64,000 nucleotides of DNA from GM7GCV1 sp965221105 (GCA_965221105.1 OZ244871.1:2356001-2420000); one strand, 5' to 3'. Shown: positions 16,833 through 26,948, numbered from the stretch's first letter. The notes: a model not told the origin generated them from the sequence alone. Numbers and translations are program-made.

Positions 16833-17381
16833 ATGGTTCCGACGGGAGATCCTCTCAGAACCAACCTGCCTGAATTCGGGGATCTTGCCACATTGAGTTA
16901 TACTGGGATGGTCGCGGAGGAAACCCTGCGGCTCTATCCGGTCAATATATTTCTCGAGCGCCAGGCGGTGCGGGACACAGAGCCGGGCGGGTACAGAATA
17001 GCGGCGGATACCCCTGTATTTCTGGCGCCGTACACAATTCACCGGAATCCGGACTATTGGTCAGCTCCAGCTGTGATCCTGCTTGAACGCCATGCTCCAG
17101 AATCGGCGGCATCACGTCCACGCTATGCGAATTCCTCGTTTGGGTGCGGCAGGCGGTGCTGCATTGGTGACAGACTGGGCAGGCTCGAGGCGGTGTTGAC
17201 GCTGACCATGGTATCCCAGAAGTTTCCGCTGGAATCCAGTGACGGCTTTCCCGATATACAGGCGCTCCCGGCACCTGTACCAATGGGCGGGATGCCAATG
17301 CAGTTGATCGCCCGCTGCGGCAGGCCCGAATCCCGTGTCCGGCCTGGTCACTGTAAGGGTGAAGATGTTGGTGCCTCTTGA
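16833..17381 (+). pseudogene. Cytochrome P450, C-terminal remnant
   Basis: Only the last part of a P450 remains. Present are the K-helix ExxR motif in AEETLRLYP, the PERF-like region (PDYWSAPAV...ERHAPESA, with a probable local frame disturbance), and a perfect heme-thiolate loop FGCGRRCCIGDRLGRLEA. Residues for the substrate-recognition N-terminal two-thirds and the I-helix are missing, so it cannot be active. The start lies in remnant sequence. The 2Fe-2S ferredoxin just downstream is the usual electron donor for such a P450. Confidence 0.85.
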
Positions 17382-17440
17382 CCAAAGAGTAACAAGGGGC
17401 GAAATTGAGAACAGACATTTGGTATGCGAGGTGCTTTGGA

Positions 17441-17755
17441 ATGGTGAACCTGACCTTTAGGACTCAAACTGGTGACACAGTAGAGGTAGCGGCTGAGGTT
17501 GGAACAACCTTGATGGAGGCTGCTGTGCAGGAGGGCGTCGAAGGTATAGACGCCGAGTGCGGAGGTGCGTGCAGCTGTGCGACCTGTCACGTCATATTTG
17601 ATGACAGGGGATATGCGCTGGTGGGCGCTGCGAACTCACTGGAAGCAGAAATGCTGGAATTTGCTGAAAATACCTGCGAGACAAGTCGGCTGGCCTGTCA
17701 GGTGAAGATTTCGGAAGACCTTGATGGACTGGTAATTGAGGTCGGTGAGTGCTGA
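17441..17755 (+). CDS. Adrenodoxin-type 2Fe-2S ferredoxin
   Basis: 104 residues from the ATG at 17441 (a TTG further up would add 12 unlikely residues). The cluster cysteines are in DAECGGACSCATCHV, C-x5-C-x2-C, with the fourth in SRLACQVKI. The family is the vertebrate-type (putidaredoxin-like) group that feeds electrons to bacterial P450s or Rieske oxygenases. The adjacent P450 is a remnant and no ferredoxin reductase is nearby, so its present partner is unknown. Confidence 0.9.
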   Translation: MVNLTFRTQTGDTVEVAAEVGTTLMEAAVQEGVEGIDAECGGACSCATCHVIFDDRGYALVGAANSLEAEMLEFAENTCETSRLACQVKISEDLDGLVIEVGEC

Positions 17756-17844
17756 GCAGGTGTCCCTGTGCCAGCTTGAGCAGGCTCCTGAATGAACATG
17801 GACGCAGGATTTCAGTGGTACACCAGCGGTGTAACAGGTCGGCC

Positions 17845-18939
17845 ATGGATCTGACGGTGATCAGGGGAGGGGTATCAGTGCTGCCTCTTCTTGTCCTCGT
17901 GCTGGCTGCGTGCAGCCCGACTGAAGCGGTTGATGAAACGCCTGCTGTCAGGCCAGTCAAGATTATCAGCCCGGTCTCGTCCAGAAGGATGGTCGTGCAC
18001 AGTTATCCGGGTATCGTCCGGGCATCTGAGCGGGCGGAGCTGGCTTTTCGGGTTACCGGCCAGCTGGTTGAGCTACCCGCCAAGTCCACGGGCACTGTCG
18101 AGCAGGGTGAATTGCTGGCCCGTCTGGATGATGCGCCGTTTCGGAATGATCTGAAAGAGAAGCAGGCCAGGTTTCGATTGGCCAGTATCCAGTTTGATCA
18201 GATGGAAACGCTTCGCGGACAGAATCTGGTCAGCCAGCTCCGGTATGACGAGGCAGCGACGCAACTCAAGGCAGCACAGACTGCTCTGGATCACGCCCGC
18301 GACAATCTTGCGCATACACGGCTGACCGCACCCTTTGCCGGTGTCGTCGGCAGGGTGCATGTGGAGAATTTCCAGATGGTGGAGGAAAATGCCCGGGTTG
18401 TTCTCGTGCACAACATTGATCAACTGGAGATAGAATTCAGCATTCCGGAACAGCATATCATTGGGCTGGAACGGCGTTCTGTCGGAGATGATCGGGAAAT
18501 ATGCGGCAGGATATCCATGTCATCGGACCCAGGCGCGGACATCGCCGGCTGCTTCAGCCGGTTCGAATCAGCGCCAGATCCCGTCACCCGAAACTACAGG
18601 GTGTATTTTTCCTTCGCACGACCGGATGGTCTCAACATTCTGCCGGGCATGTCGGCCACCATTGAACTGGATATGACCAACCTTGTCCCCGAGGGGAGCG
18701 AGGCGACATTTTATCTCCCGCTGGGTGCTATTTTTGAAAAAGATGGCGGGAGCTGGGTATGGCGCGTTACTGCCGACATGACAACCGAACCTGTTGCTAT
18801 TGATCTGGTTGAACTTCGGGGAGACCTGCTTGAGGTGAGATCGACACTCGGTGCGGATGACAGGATTGTCGGTGCAGCAGCTGCTGAAATCCGCGAAGGT
18901 ATGCAGGTGCGGGAGATCATCAGGGAACGCGGCCTCTAG
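17845..18939 (+). CDS. RND efflux periplasmic adaptor subunit (lipoprotein)
   Basis: 364 residues from the ATG at 17845; the frame is open about 96 bases further up but that part is not family-like. A lipoprotein signal ends at LVLAAC, with Cys acylated and anchored to the inner membrane. Then come a barrel-sandwich domain (LVELPAKSTGTVEQGELLARLDD), an alpha-hairpin, the second lipoyl half (LTAPFAGVVGRVHVENFQMV) and a beta-barrel (LNILPGMSATIELD). It couples the RND pump that follows to an outer-membrane channel; no TolC-type gene is present here. The gap to the pump gene is 9 bases. Confidence 0.9.
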   Translation: MDLTVIRGGVSVLPLLVLVLAACSPTEAVDETPAVRPVKIISPVSSRRMVVHSYPGIVRASERAELAFRVTGQLVELPAKSTGTVEQGELLARLDDAPFRNDLKEKQARFRLASIQFDQMETLRGQNLVSQLRYDEAATQLKAAQTALDHARDNLAHTRLTAPFAGVVGRVHVENFQMVEENARVVLVHNIDQLEIEFSIPEQHIIGLERRSVGDDREICGRISMSSDPGADIAGCFSRFESAPDPVTRNYRVYFSFARPDGLNILPGMSATIELDMTNLVPEGSEATFYLPLGAIFEKDGGSWVWRVTADMTTEPVAIDLVELRGDLLEVRSTLGADDRIVGAAAAEIREGMQVREIIRERGL

Positions 18940-18948
18940 AGACCCGGT

Positions 18949-21900
18949 ATGAATATCCTCGGCACTGCAGCGCTGGAGCACAAATCCATAACCTGGGCGA
19001 TCATCCTGGTTATCCTGGTGGGCGGCAGCTTTTCCTTTGATCGCCTGTCCCGCCTGGAAGATCCTGCGCTTGTTCTGCCGATTGCCAAGATCGTTACCGA
19101 GTACCCTGGAGCCTCTCCGCTCGAAGTCGAGGAGGAAGTCACGCTGCCTCTTGAACAGGTCGTGCTGCAGCTGCCATATGTTGATTTTATCGAGTCCACG
19201 TCCAGTCAGGGTATCTCACAAATCAAATTGATTCTGAAGTCGGCAACCGAGGGTGACCAGGTACCGCAGATTTGGGACGAGATGCGGCGGAAAATCAGGT
19301 CCGCCGAGTCGCACTTACCTTGGGGCGCACTGCCGCCACAGATTATGGATGATGCCGCCGATGTCTTCGGAGTCTACATGGCGCTGACGGGTCCGTCCTA
19401 CGACTTTGAGGAGCTGGAAAATTATGCGGATTTTCTCCAGCGTGAGCTGACGCTGGTGCCGGGAGTCGGCCGAGTTGTCGTTGCCGGGCGCCGCCAGGAG
19501 CAGGTGTTCATCGAGATTGATCGCGCCAGGCTGGCTGCATCCGGGCTCTCTCCCTATGACATTGAAAGGGTCATGTTGGCCCAGAATTCCGTGCATCCGG
19601 CAGGCAGTATCCGGATCGCCGACCAGTATATGCGGATCAGCCCCGAGCGCAGGGATGCAGACAGCCTGACTGCGCTTTCGGACATTCTCATTGGCGGTGG
19701 TGGTGAGGAACTGGTCTACCTAAATGATATTGCCCGGGTCAGCCGGGGGTTTGCCTCTCCTCCCGCAGTCATTCAGCGACATAACGGCGAAGACGCTATT
19801 ACCTTGGGTATCTCATTTATGCGGGGCATCAACGTGGTGGACGTTGGCGATGCCATCGATACCAAGCTCGCAGACATCAGACACCAGCAGCCGGTCGGTA
19901 TGTCGCTGTCGACCATCTACAATCAGCCTGAGGAAGTAAAGAGCCAGGTGGTCAACTTCGAGCGCTCACTCCTGCTTGCGCTGGTCATTGTTACGCTGGT
20001 GATTCTCCTGTCCATGGGCTGGCGGCTGGGTATCGTCATCAGCAGCACCCTGCTGCTCACGGTGCTCACCACCTTTGGCGTGATGCTGATCTTTGGCATC
20101 CAGCTGCATCGCATATCGCTCGGTGCCCTGATCATCGCCCTGGGGATGCTGGTGGATAACAGCATCGTGGTTGCGGAAGGCGTGACCCGGGCTATTAGGC
20201 AGGGCGCCGGTCTCAGTCAGGCCATGCAACACACCATCACCCGGACCCGCATGCCGCTGCTGATGGCAACCCTGATTGCCATTCTGGCGTTTGCGCCAGT
20301 GGGGTTATCCCCGGATATGACCGGACAGTGGATGATTGATCTTTTTCGGGTTGCCTTCATCTCGTTATTGGCAAGCTGGATCATCGCCATCGTGCTCACA
20401 CCCTTCTTCTGTGATCTGCTCTTCAAGGGTGTGTCCGATCTGCAGCGCACGGTCGGGCGGTCTTCGACAGGCGTACCGGGTCGCTGTTACAGATTCCTGC
20501 TCAACCTGAGCCTGGCCAATCGATCAGTCTCAGTGGTCCTGCTGCTGCTGATTCTGGTCGCATCGGTGCTGGGCTTCGGTCAGGTCAAGCAGTCATTCTT
20601 CCCCTTGAGCAGCACCTCAACATTTGTTGTCCGGTACGCCTTGCCAGCGGGGAGTGATATCAATGCCGTCTCTGAGGATGTGCGGGTATTGGAACAGAAG
20701 ATTCTGGATTATGAGGCAGTGAAGGGGGTAACAGCATCCATCGGGCAGGGACATCTCTGGTTTACCATGAGCTACGAGCCGATTGTCAGTACGCCGGCTG
20801 AGGCTGAACTGGTCATCAGGTATCACTCCCTCGATAGCATGGCTCCTCTGGTTGCGAGTCTCAAGCGCATGATCCAGGAAGAATTTCCTCAGGCCAGGAG
20901 CCAGGTTGTCCAGCTGCAGGTTGGGCCCACGCTCGACTACCGACTCGATGCACGGATCACTGGCCCCGACCCGGATGTGTTGCGGCAGCACGCCGACCGG
21001 ATAATGAATCTGCTGGATGACAACCCCAAGGTCACCGATCTGCACCAAAACTGGGCTGCACGAAATCTGGTCATGCACCCGCTGTATAACGATGCCAAGG
21101 GTGCACGACTGGGCATCGGGGTGCGGGATCTTGAGCGTGCGATTGCATGGAATCTCAATGGTCAGCAGGTGGGCCTGTTTAGAGATGGCAGCCGGATGCT
21201 GCCGATTCTGATACGGGCACCCGAGTCCGAGCGGCAGTCGACCGATGCGCTACAGCGCATCCAGGTGTACAGTCCGGTGGTGCAGGCCTATGTCAATATT
21301 TCCCAGGTTGTCGACGGTATCGAACTCAGATGGGAAGATCCGCTGATCAATCGCTACAACCGCAAGCGCGCCCTCTCTGTCCTGTTCAACTCGCAGGGCA
21401 CAACGGCAGCTGATCTGCATACGGAAATTCGGCACTCGGTTGAAGCCCTGGAGCTCCCCCTGGGCTACACTATGGAGTGGGGTGCGGAGTACGAGGATCG
21501 CAGGTGGGCCAATGAACGACTATTGCAATACGTACCCTTTGGCAGTCTGGTTATGCTGGTGTTCACCATGTTTATACTTGGCTCGCTAAGCCGGACCATA
21601 CTGGTATGGCTCACTGTACCGTTCTCGTTGTGCGGCATTACGATCGGGCTGCTGGCAACGAACTCGCCCTTTAGTTTCACGGCGTTTCTTGCCCTGATCA
21701 GCCTGGTGGGAATGCAGTTGCGGGCTGGCATTATCCTGATGGAGGAGATCGTTTATGTGCGCCAGCAGGGAGAAGACTGGAACACAGCGATTGTTCAGGG
21801 CGCAGTAAACCGGTTCCGTCCTGTCATGATGGCATCAATTACCACTATCCTGGGAATGATTCCCCTGCTGTGGGATGTGTTCTTTCAGCCGATGGCTGTG

Positions 21901-22029
21901 TGCTTCATGTTTGGGCTCGGGTGTGCAACAGTGATTACGCTGATTGCCTTGCCGGTCATGATGGCGATTGTCTACGATCAAAACCGGAGCTCTTCCGGCA
22001 TCCGGCCAGCATATTCAGGTTCCTCTTAG
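18949..22029 (+). CDS. RND-family multidrug/solvent efflux transporter, inner-membrane permease
   Basis: 1026 residues, full length for the hydrophobe/amphiphile efflux (HAE-1) family: twelve transmembrane helices with two large periplasmic loops. Visible: early periplasmic KIVTEYPGASPLEVEEEV, TM4 segment ALIIALGMLVDNSIVVAEGV containing the proton-relay Asp, and a C-terminal TM10-11 block ending in a hydrophobic stretch. It forms a pair with the upstream adaptor. Substrate is unpredictable from sequence. Located inside the decaying catabolic island, and apparently intact. Confidence 0.92.
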   Translation: MNILGTAALEHKSITWAIILVILVGGSFSFDRLSRLEDPALVLPIAKIVTEYPGASPLEVEEEVTLPLEQVVLQLPYVDFIESTSSQGISQIKLILKSATEGDQVPQIWDEMRRKIRSAESHLPWGALPPQIMDDAADVFGVYMALTGPSYDFEELENYADFLQRELTLVPGVGRVVVAGRRQEQVFIEIDRARLAASGLSPYDIERVMLAQNSVHPAGSIRIADQYMRISPERRDADSLTALSDILIGGGGEELVYLNDIARVSRGFASPPAVIQRHNGEDAITLGISFMRGINVVDVGDAIDTKLADIRHQQPVGMSLSTIYNQPEEVKSQVVNFERSLLLALVIVTLVILLSMGWRLGIVISSTLLLTVLTTFGVMLIFGIQLHRISLGALIIALGMLVDNSIVVAEGVTRAIRQGAGLSQAMQHTITRTRMPLLMATLIAILAFAPVGLSPDMTGQWMIDLFRVAFISLLASWIIAIVLTPFFCDLLFKGVSDLQRTVGRSSTGVPGRCYRFLLNLSLANRSVSVVLLLLILVASVLGFGQVKQSFFPLSSTSTFVVRYALPAGSDINAVSEDVRVLEQKILDYEAVKGVTASIGQGHLWFTMSYEPIVSTPAEAELVIRYHSLDSMAPLVASLKRMIQEEFPQARSQVVQLQVGPTLDYRLDARITGPDPDVLRQHADRIMNLLDDNPKVTDLHQNWAARNLVMHPLYNDAKGARLGIGVRDLERAIAWNLNGQQVGLFRDGSRMLPILIRAPESERQSTDALQRIQVYSPVVQAYVNISQVVDGIELRWEDPLINRYNRKRALSVLFNSQGTTAADLHTEIRHSVEALELPLGYTMEWGAEYEDRRWANERLLQYVPFGSLVMLVFTMFILGSLSRTILVWLTVPFSLCGITIGLLATNSPFSFTAFLALISLVGMQLRAGIILMEEIVYVRQQGEDWNTAIVQGAVNRFRPVMMASITTILGMIPLLWDVFFQPMAVCFMFGLGCATVITLIALPVMMAIVYDQNRSSSGIRPAYSGSS

Positions 22030-22118
22030 TGCCTGTGAACAGTGTGCTGCCACAGGGTCTGCGATGTGCAGGTGTAAAGAGTGAGTGCCAACTGTCGAAC
22101 TCGAAGGAATCGAACACG

Positions 22119-22673
22119 ATGTCACAGACTCCTGTACAGAAGTCGGGCGCGGACACCGATAGTTCATACCTCGTTTCTGAACGCAGTTCAGGGAAAAAGC
22201 GCAGGGTGGGAAAACAGGCCGGCACCCTGAGGATGAGGTGCCGATATCGGGCTGAACGCGTTGATGAGCACTGCGATGCCATTGTCATCGGGTCAGATCC
22301 GGGAGGACTCTCTTCAGCGGCCTGTCTGTCCAGAATGGGAAAGAAGGTCGCCGTGCTGGAACAGCACTGCACTTCTGGCGGCTTTACGCATGCCTATTGC
22401 CGAAACGGCTACGAGTGGGAAGTGGGTGTGCACTTCCTCAATGATGTCGCCGACCCGGAACAATTCTTCGGGAAGCTGTTCAACTTTCTTTCGGGAGGCA
22501 GGCTTAAGTGGTCGATTCTTGGTGAAGACAGGATTCGTCTGGATGTTGGCGACAGGCCAAGGATGGCCCTCGCCTGGGGGGTCAGCAGAATGTCTATATC
22601 GCACGTCAGATGCACAACTTCCGCGAGGGTATTCGTGGCGCTTATGAGCTGGATGTGCGTGGTCAGCAGATAG
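22119..22673 (+). pseudogene. FAD-dependent oxidoreductase (retinol saturase/phytoene desaturase-like), N-terminal remnant
   Basis: From the ATG at 22119 about 150 residues are family-like: the FAD dinucleotide motif DAIVIGSDPGGLSSAACLSR, KKVAVLEQH and GGFTHAYCRNGYEWEVGVHFL. This is the pattern of the all-trans-retinol 13,14-reductase/phytoene dehydrogenase group. The glycine-rich loop has Ser-Asp where Gly-Ala or Gly-Ser is usual. Downstream of about residue 150 similarity is lost, the frame changes and a stop follows. Normal members are about 500 residues. Confidence 0.65.
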
Positions 22674-22742
22674 CAGCCCCCAAGCCTGCTCAAAGCGGAA
22701 CAGGGTATTCTGGATGTCAGCCTGCATCTTGGCAGCATCGGC

Positions 22743-23213
22743 ATGCCCGAACCTGCTCCGGCACCCCAAGACAAGCAGTTGGTCGTGCGGTCATTCTATG
22801 AGCGGCTTGATGCCGGTGACAAACAGGCCATCCTCGACCTGCCCGACCTGGATGCTGTATTCAGATTCCCGACTCAGGTTGCGCATGGGGCACACGGCTG
22901 CTGGAGCGTTGTTTCGCAGATTGGTGTCTACATACCCGACTATCAGCATGTTCTGGAAGACCTGAGCATCAGCGAGGCCGATGACAGTATCGTTGAGGTC
23001 GGTTGTATCAACGTTTTGGGCACCACCGACGCCGGACAGGCTCTGGAATTTCCAGGCAGCGCCAGATACCGGGTGGTTGATGGACGAATAACCGAGGCCT
23101 GGATCTCATCGGACCAAAAGTGCATATGGCACCCCGACATCCGGTGCGTCCAGTCGGCGCAGTTCCGGTTTTGGGGTGAATTATTGAGCCCAGCAGAGCG
23201 GGCTCCGACTTGA
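22743..23213 (+). CDS. SnoaL-like (NTF2-fold) protein
   Basis: 156 residues. A single alpha+beta cone domain with the usual N-terminal helix VRSFYERLDAGDKQAILDL, a central VFRFPTQVAHGAHG strand and a C-terminal RYRVVDGRITEAWI hairpin. Members include polyketide cyclases, limonene-epoxide hydrolases and ketosteroid-isomerase-like proteins, as well as many with no known activity. Context (broken P450, thiolase, ALDH) suggests a former catabolic role, but no catalytic residue set can be assigned. Confidence 0.7.
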   Translation: MPEPAPAPQDKQLVVRSFYERLDAGDKQAILDLPDLDAVFRFPTQVAHGAHGCWSVVSQIGVYIPDYQHVLEDLSISEADDSIVEVGCINVLGTTDAGQALEFPGSARYRVVDGRITEAWISSDQKCIWHPDIRCVQSAQFRFWGELLSPAERAPT

Positions 23214-23387
23214 ATTCAAGCGACAGATTGGCGTAGTCTTCCGGGACCGGACACGCTCCTTTTAATTCGCGAATGCACGCATCCACTGCCTGGCGTGACT
23301 CAGGGCAGTTGGTCAGGATTCGTATCCGGTGTGTGCGGCACCCAGGCAGCCCATCACTGAGTCAATAGCCCACAGGTTAACAAATAG

Positions 23388-24737
23388 GTGTACAGCATGA
23401 ATTCACCCAGCGTCGCCCCGGAAATTTCCGAAATCAACCGCATCTTCGAAGCGCAGACTGCCCATAAATGGGTACAGAAGAAAACCACCGCGGTGCAACG
23501 CCTTGAGCGTATCGAGGGCCTCAAGGATGCCCTCCGGCGCTACGACGCGGATATCAAGGTCGCCCTGGCCGAAGATCTGAACAAATCCGAAGACGAGGCC
23601 ACTGCCGAGCTTGGGACCATCTACGCGGAGCTGGAGATGACAGGCGGGAATCTGTCGTCCTGGATGGAGCCGAAGCAGGTCGAGACTTCAGAGCGATTCA
23701 AGAATGCACGGGCAGTGGTTACCTTTGAAGCGCGGGGAATCGTGCTGCTGTTCGGCCCCTGGAACTTTCCGTTCGGGCTGGTGTTTTTGCCACTGGTGCA
23801 GATTGTTTCGGCGGGAAACTGCGCCATCGTCAAGCCCAACGAGATGTCGCCTGCGACCAGTGCGATCTCGGCCGAAATCATTCGTGAGGTCTTCGACGAA
23901 AGGGAAGTCGCGGTTCTGGAGGGGGATGTGGATCTGGCGAATCAGCTTCTGGAATTACCGGTTGATCACATCTTTTTTACCGGCAGCCCCGCCGTCGGCA
24001 AGCTGATCATGTCCGCGGCCGCCAAGCATCTGGCCTCGGTGACGCTGGAGCTTGGTGGCAAAAACCCGGTGATTGTCGATCACTCCTTCGACATGCAGGT
24101 CGCGGCGGGCAAGATCGCGTTTCTGCGCAACTACAATCACGGGCAGGTATGTCTGTGCCCGGAAAATATCTGGGTTCCCGAGGAGAAGAAAGACGAGTTT
24201 GTTGCAGCGGCCCAGGGTGCTTTTCAGGCCATGTTTTATCAGGATGGCCAACTGAACCCCGGGGCATGTGGAAAAATTGTTGACCAACGCAATCTGAACC
24301 GGGTCAGGGGCTATATTGATGATGCGCGCGAAAAGGGTGCGCAGATCGTCTGTGGCGGCGGTATTGATGCAGACCAGCGCCTTGTTGAGCCAACGATCCT
24401 CATCGATCTGCCGGGCGATGCCAGGATTCACGCGGAGGAGACATTTGGCCCCATTCTCTCCGTATTCACCTACCGGGATATCGACGAGGTCTTCGCGGCT
24501 CTGCAGCAGCAGCCAAAGCCCCTGGCGCTGTACGTATTTACCGAGGATGAGTCTGTTGTTGACACCGTACTGGAAAATACCTCATCAGGCGGCGTCACCG
24601 TGAACAACGGGTTCTTGCACTGTTCCGAACATCACCTGCCCTTTGGCGGTGTCAATCACAGCGGTATAGGCCGCTACCACGGTATTCACGGTTTCAGGGA
24701 ACTGTCCCACGAGCGCGCCGTACTCTACACGAAGTAG
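23388..24737 (+). CDS. Aldehyde dehydrogenase (class 3/coniferyl-aldehyde type)
   Basis: 449 residues, short ALDH class with the membrane-anchor-type C-terminus absent. Recognisable: LLFGPWNFPFGL (NAD site), FTGSPAVGKLI, catalytic glutamate in VTLELGGKNP, catalytic cysteine in HGQVCLCPENI, and HAEETFGPILSVF near the end. Probably oxidises fatty or aromatic aldehydes to acids using NAD(P)+. It appears intact, unlike most of its neighbours. No reductase or oxygenase partner is retained. Confidence 0.92.
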   Translation: MYSMNSPSVAPEISEINRIFEAQTAHKWVQKKTTAVQRLERIEGLKDALRRYDADIKVALAEDLNKSEDEATAELGTIYAELEMTGGNLSSWMEPKQVETSERFKNARAVVTFEARGIVLLFGPWNFPFGLVFLPLVQIVSAGNCAIVKPNEMSPATSAISAEIIREVFDEREVAVLEGDVDLANQLLELPVDHIFFTGSPAVGKLIMSAAAKHLASVTLELGGKNPVIVDHSFDMQVAAGKIAFLRNYNHGQVCLCPENIWVPEEKKDEFVAAAQGAFQAMFYQDGQLNPGACGKIVDQRNLNRVRGYIDDAREKGAQIVCGGGIDADQRLVEPTILIDLPGDARIHAEETFGPILSVFTYRDIDEVFAALQQQPKPLALYVFTEDESVVDTVLENTSSGGVTVNNGFLHCSEHHLPFGGVNHSGIGRYHGIHGFRELSHERAVLYTK

Positions 24738-24912
24738 CGGCCGCATACTTCCCAGCATCAGCTCCCCCGGCGGGGCTGACTGTGCTCTCTGAGAGCAGAG
24801 TGGCACACGATGGAGAGCGACGGTTACCGGCTCAGGTGAACAGCCTTGAGAGGTTGTGTAGAGTCCTCCACACTGAAAAAACAGTCCGCCAAAGCATGAA
24901 CAGGAGAGGCCC

Positions 24913-26463
24913 ATGTCGCAACAGATTCCGGTAGTGATCGGTATTGGTCAGTTTACCAGTCTGAGTGACGAAGTAAGCGACATGCTCAGCCCCGCTGATC
25001 TCGCGGCGATCACCGTGAAGCGTTGTCTTGGGCAGGTCGCAGACGAACATCTGCCCTCCAGCATAGACTGCATTGCCGCCTGTCGACTGTTCAGTGACAG
25101 TGCGCCAGCGTATACATCCCCCATGGGTGGCAGCAACAATCTGCCGCGGTCGATTGCCAGTCGCTCCGGCCTGAATCCGCAACATGACATGTGCGCTGCA
25201 CCTGGCGGGGATTCACCACAGCGGCTGGTGGATGAACAGTGCGAACGCATTTATCGCGGTGAGTCCATAGCTGGTCTGATGGTTGGAGTGGAAACTCTTC
25301 GCACGACCAAGCGGTCAGTCAAACTTGGCGTGGAACTGGACTGGAATGAGGATATCGAGGGAACGCTGGACGACAAGGGTATCGGCAACCTGACCGGTTT
25401 GACGCACTACGAAGCCGCTCATGGTATCGGTATTCCGATTCAGACCCATTCCCTGTTCGAGCATGCGCTGCGGTAAGAGCGGGGTGAGACTCCTGCGGAG
25501 CACCAGCGCCGGATGGCAGAGATCTTTTCCGCATTGAGCAGGGTAGCGGGCCACAATCCCTTTTCCCAGTTTCCCGCCGAGCGAAGCACCGACGAGCCCT
25601 GTTCAACCGAAGGCGGGAATTATCAGCTGACCGATATATACAACAAGCACCGGTCGCCCAGGACGCAGCTGATCAGGCCAGTGCCGTGCTTGTGGTGGCA
25701 GAAAGTCTGGCTGATCAGCTGGGCGTTGCTCAAAAAGAGCGGGTGTACCTGCATGGCTATAGCTGTCTGAGCGATACATCGATCATCGAGCGTCCCGATC
25801 TGGCCAGATCCCGTCCTATGGAACGTGCCGGTAGACGGGCGCTTGAGGCCGCGGGGTGCGGCATTGAGGATGTGGGCTTTTTCGATATCTACAGCTGTTT
25901 CCCCAGTGCGGTCCTGTGCGCCAAAAGGCACTTGGCTTGAACGGTCTTGACCCCGAAGAGCTTACGCTGAGCGGCGGGCTACCCTGCGTTGGGGCGCTGG
26001 TAACAGCTACAGCCCCCACGGAATTGTCGAGATGATCAAATGCCTGCGGCAGTCACCGGACAGTTATGGGCTGATACTTGCCAACGGCGGGTACATGTCC
26101 AGGGAGGCTGTGGGTATGTACTCAGGAAAACGCCCCGACACCTGGGTGCCGGTCGAGAGTGGCGATGTGCAGACGCACAGAGACAGGGCAGCAAAGGCTG
26201 ATTCGATCGGATTGTTCAACGGGACCGGAATCGTGCGCAATTACACTGCCGTGCATCCGAAGGGAACCCCGAGGTTCGGCTACATCCTCGGCGAGACGGC
26301 TGAGAGGCAGGGCTTCTTGGCAGTGACGGCCAGGGGGGACCAGGGCACGCTGGAACTCCTGTTGGCACAGGATCCCATGGGCCGCAAGGCGGTGCACGTG
26401 AGCACCAACCAGAATAAAGAACTACGTTCGGTTCGCCTGATTCGAACTCGCACGCCGGGATGA
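24913..26463 (+). pseudogene. SCP-type thiolase / acetyl-CoA acetyltransferase, disrupted
   Basis: Starts well (PVVIGIGQFTSLSD) but carries an in-frame TAA at 25474-25476, after which the same frame continues as ERGETPAEHQRRMAEIF and SALSRVAGHNPFSQFP, clear family sequence. A frameshift near 25670 moves reading to DQASAVLVVAESLADQLG...FFDIYSCFPSAV. Another near 25925 leads to LGLNGLDPEELTLSGGLP, and a third near 25985 to GNSYSPHGIVEM and the tail VPVESGDVQTHRD. At least one nonsense and three frameshifts make it a pseudogene of an about 500-residue enzyme of lipid or steroid side-chain breakdown. Confidence 0.88.
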
Positions 26464-26538
26464 CAGCGTATGGCCAGGATGCGCGCACAGGAAGCAGGCC
26501 GGGAGCACCTGCTTTGTGCGCAGTCGGATCAGGTCGGT

Positions 26539-26748
26539 CTAGATCGCAACTATGTTTTCAGCCTGCGGACCTCGTTGTCCCTGGGTCACGGTAAATTCCA
26601 CTTTCTGTCCCTCAGACAGGGTTCGAAAACCATCGCCAACAATAGCGCTGAAGTGGGCAAAAACATCGGGTCCGGAGGACTGTTCGATGAAGCCGTAGCC
26701 TTTGGACTCATTAAACCATTTGACGGTGCCGGTAACTTTCTCAGACAT
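26539..26748 (-). CDS. cspA: Cold-shock protein, CspA family
   Basis: 69-residue single OB fold. RNA-binding motifs RNP1 KGYGFIEQ and RNP2 DVFAHFSAI are both intact, with start MSEKVTGTVKWFNESKGYGF. RNA chaperone; may be cold-induced or constitutive (CspC/E-like), which cannot be told from sequence. An unusually long leader of about 190 bases precedes it on the minus strand. Confidence 0.94.
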   Translation of the reverse strand: MSEKVTGTVKWFNESKGYGFIEQSSGPDVFAHFSAIVGDGFRTLSEGQKVEFTVTQGQRGPQAENIVAI

Positions 26749-26840
26749 AGTAAAATCCTGGTAGAGAACTGAAGAGTTCTGTAAGTGATTGATTAATTTA
26801 GGATAAAAGGGAGTGGAACTTGGAAATCACAGGACGAAGA

Positions 26841-26948
26841 ATTATAATAACCAGCGTAATGAGGATTGCAAACAAGAAACTTCCTTTCTCGCTGACGGCA
26901 TCCTATCGGGATTATTGAACTGAGTCCAGCGATAGCGTTGAGATTATA
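26841..26948 (-). promoter_or_regulatory. Candidate promoters and leader of the cold-shock gene
   Basis: Two minus-strand TATAAT boxes occur upstream of cspA, at 26943-26948 and 26841-26846. The distal one would give a leader of about 190 bases, the length typical of cold-regulated cspA genes, and sits 16 bases beyond the 3' end of mnmC. Neither has a strong -35. Confidence 0.4.
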
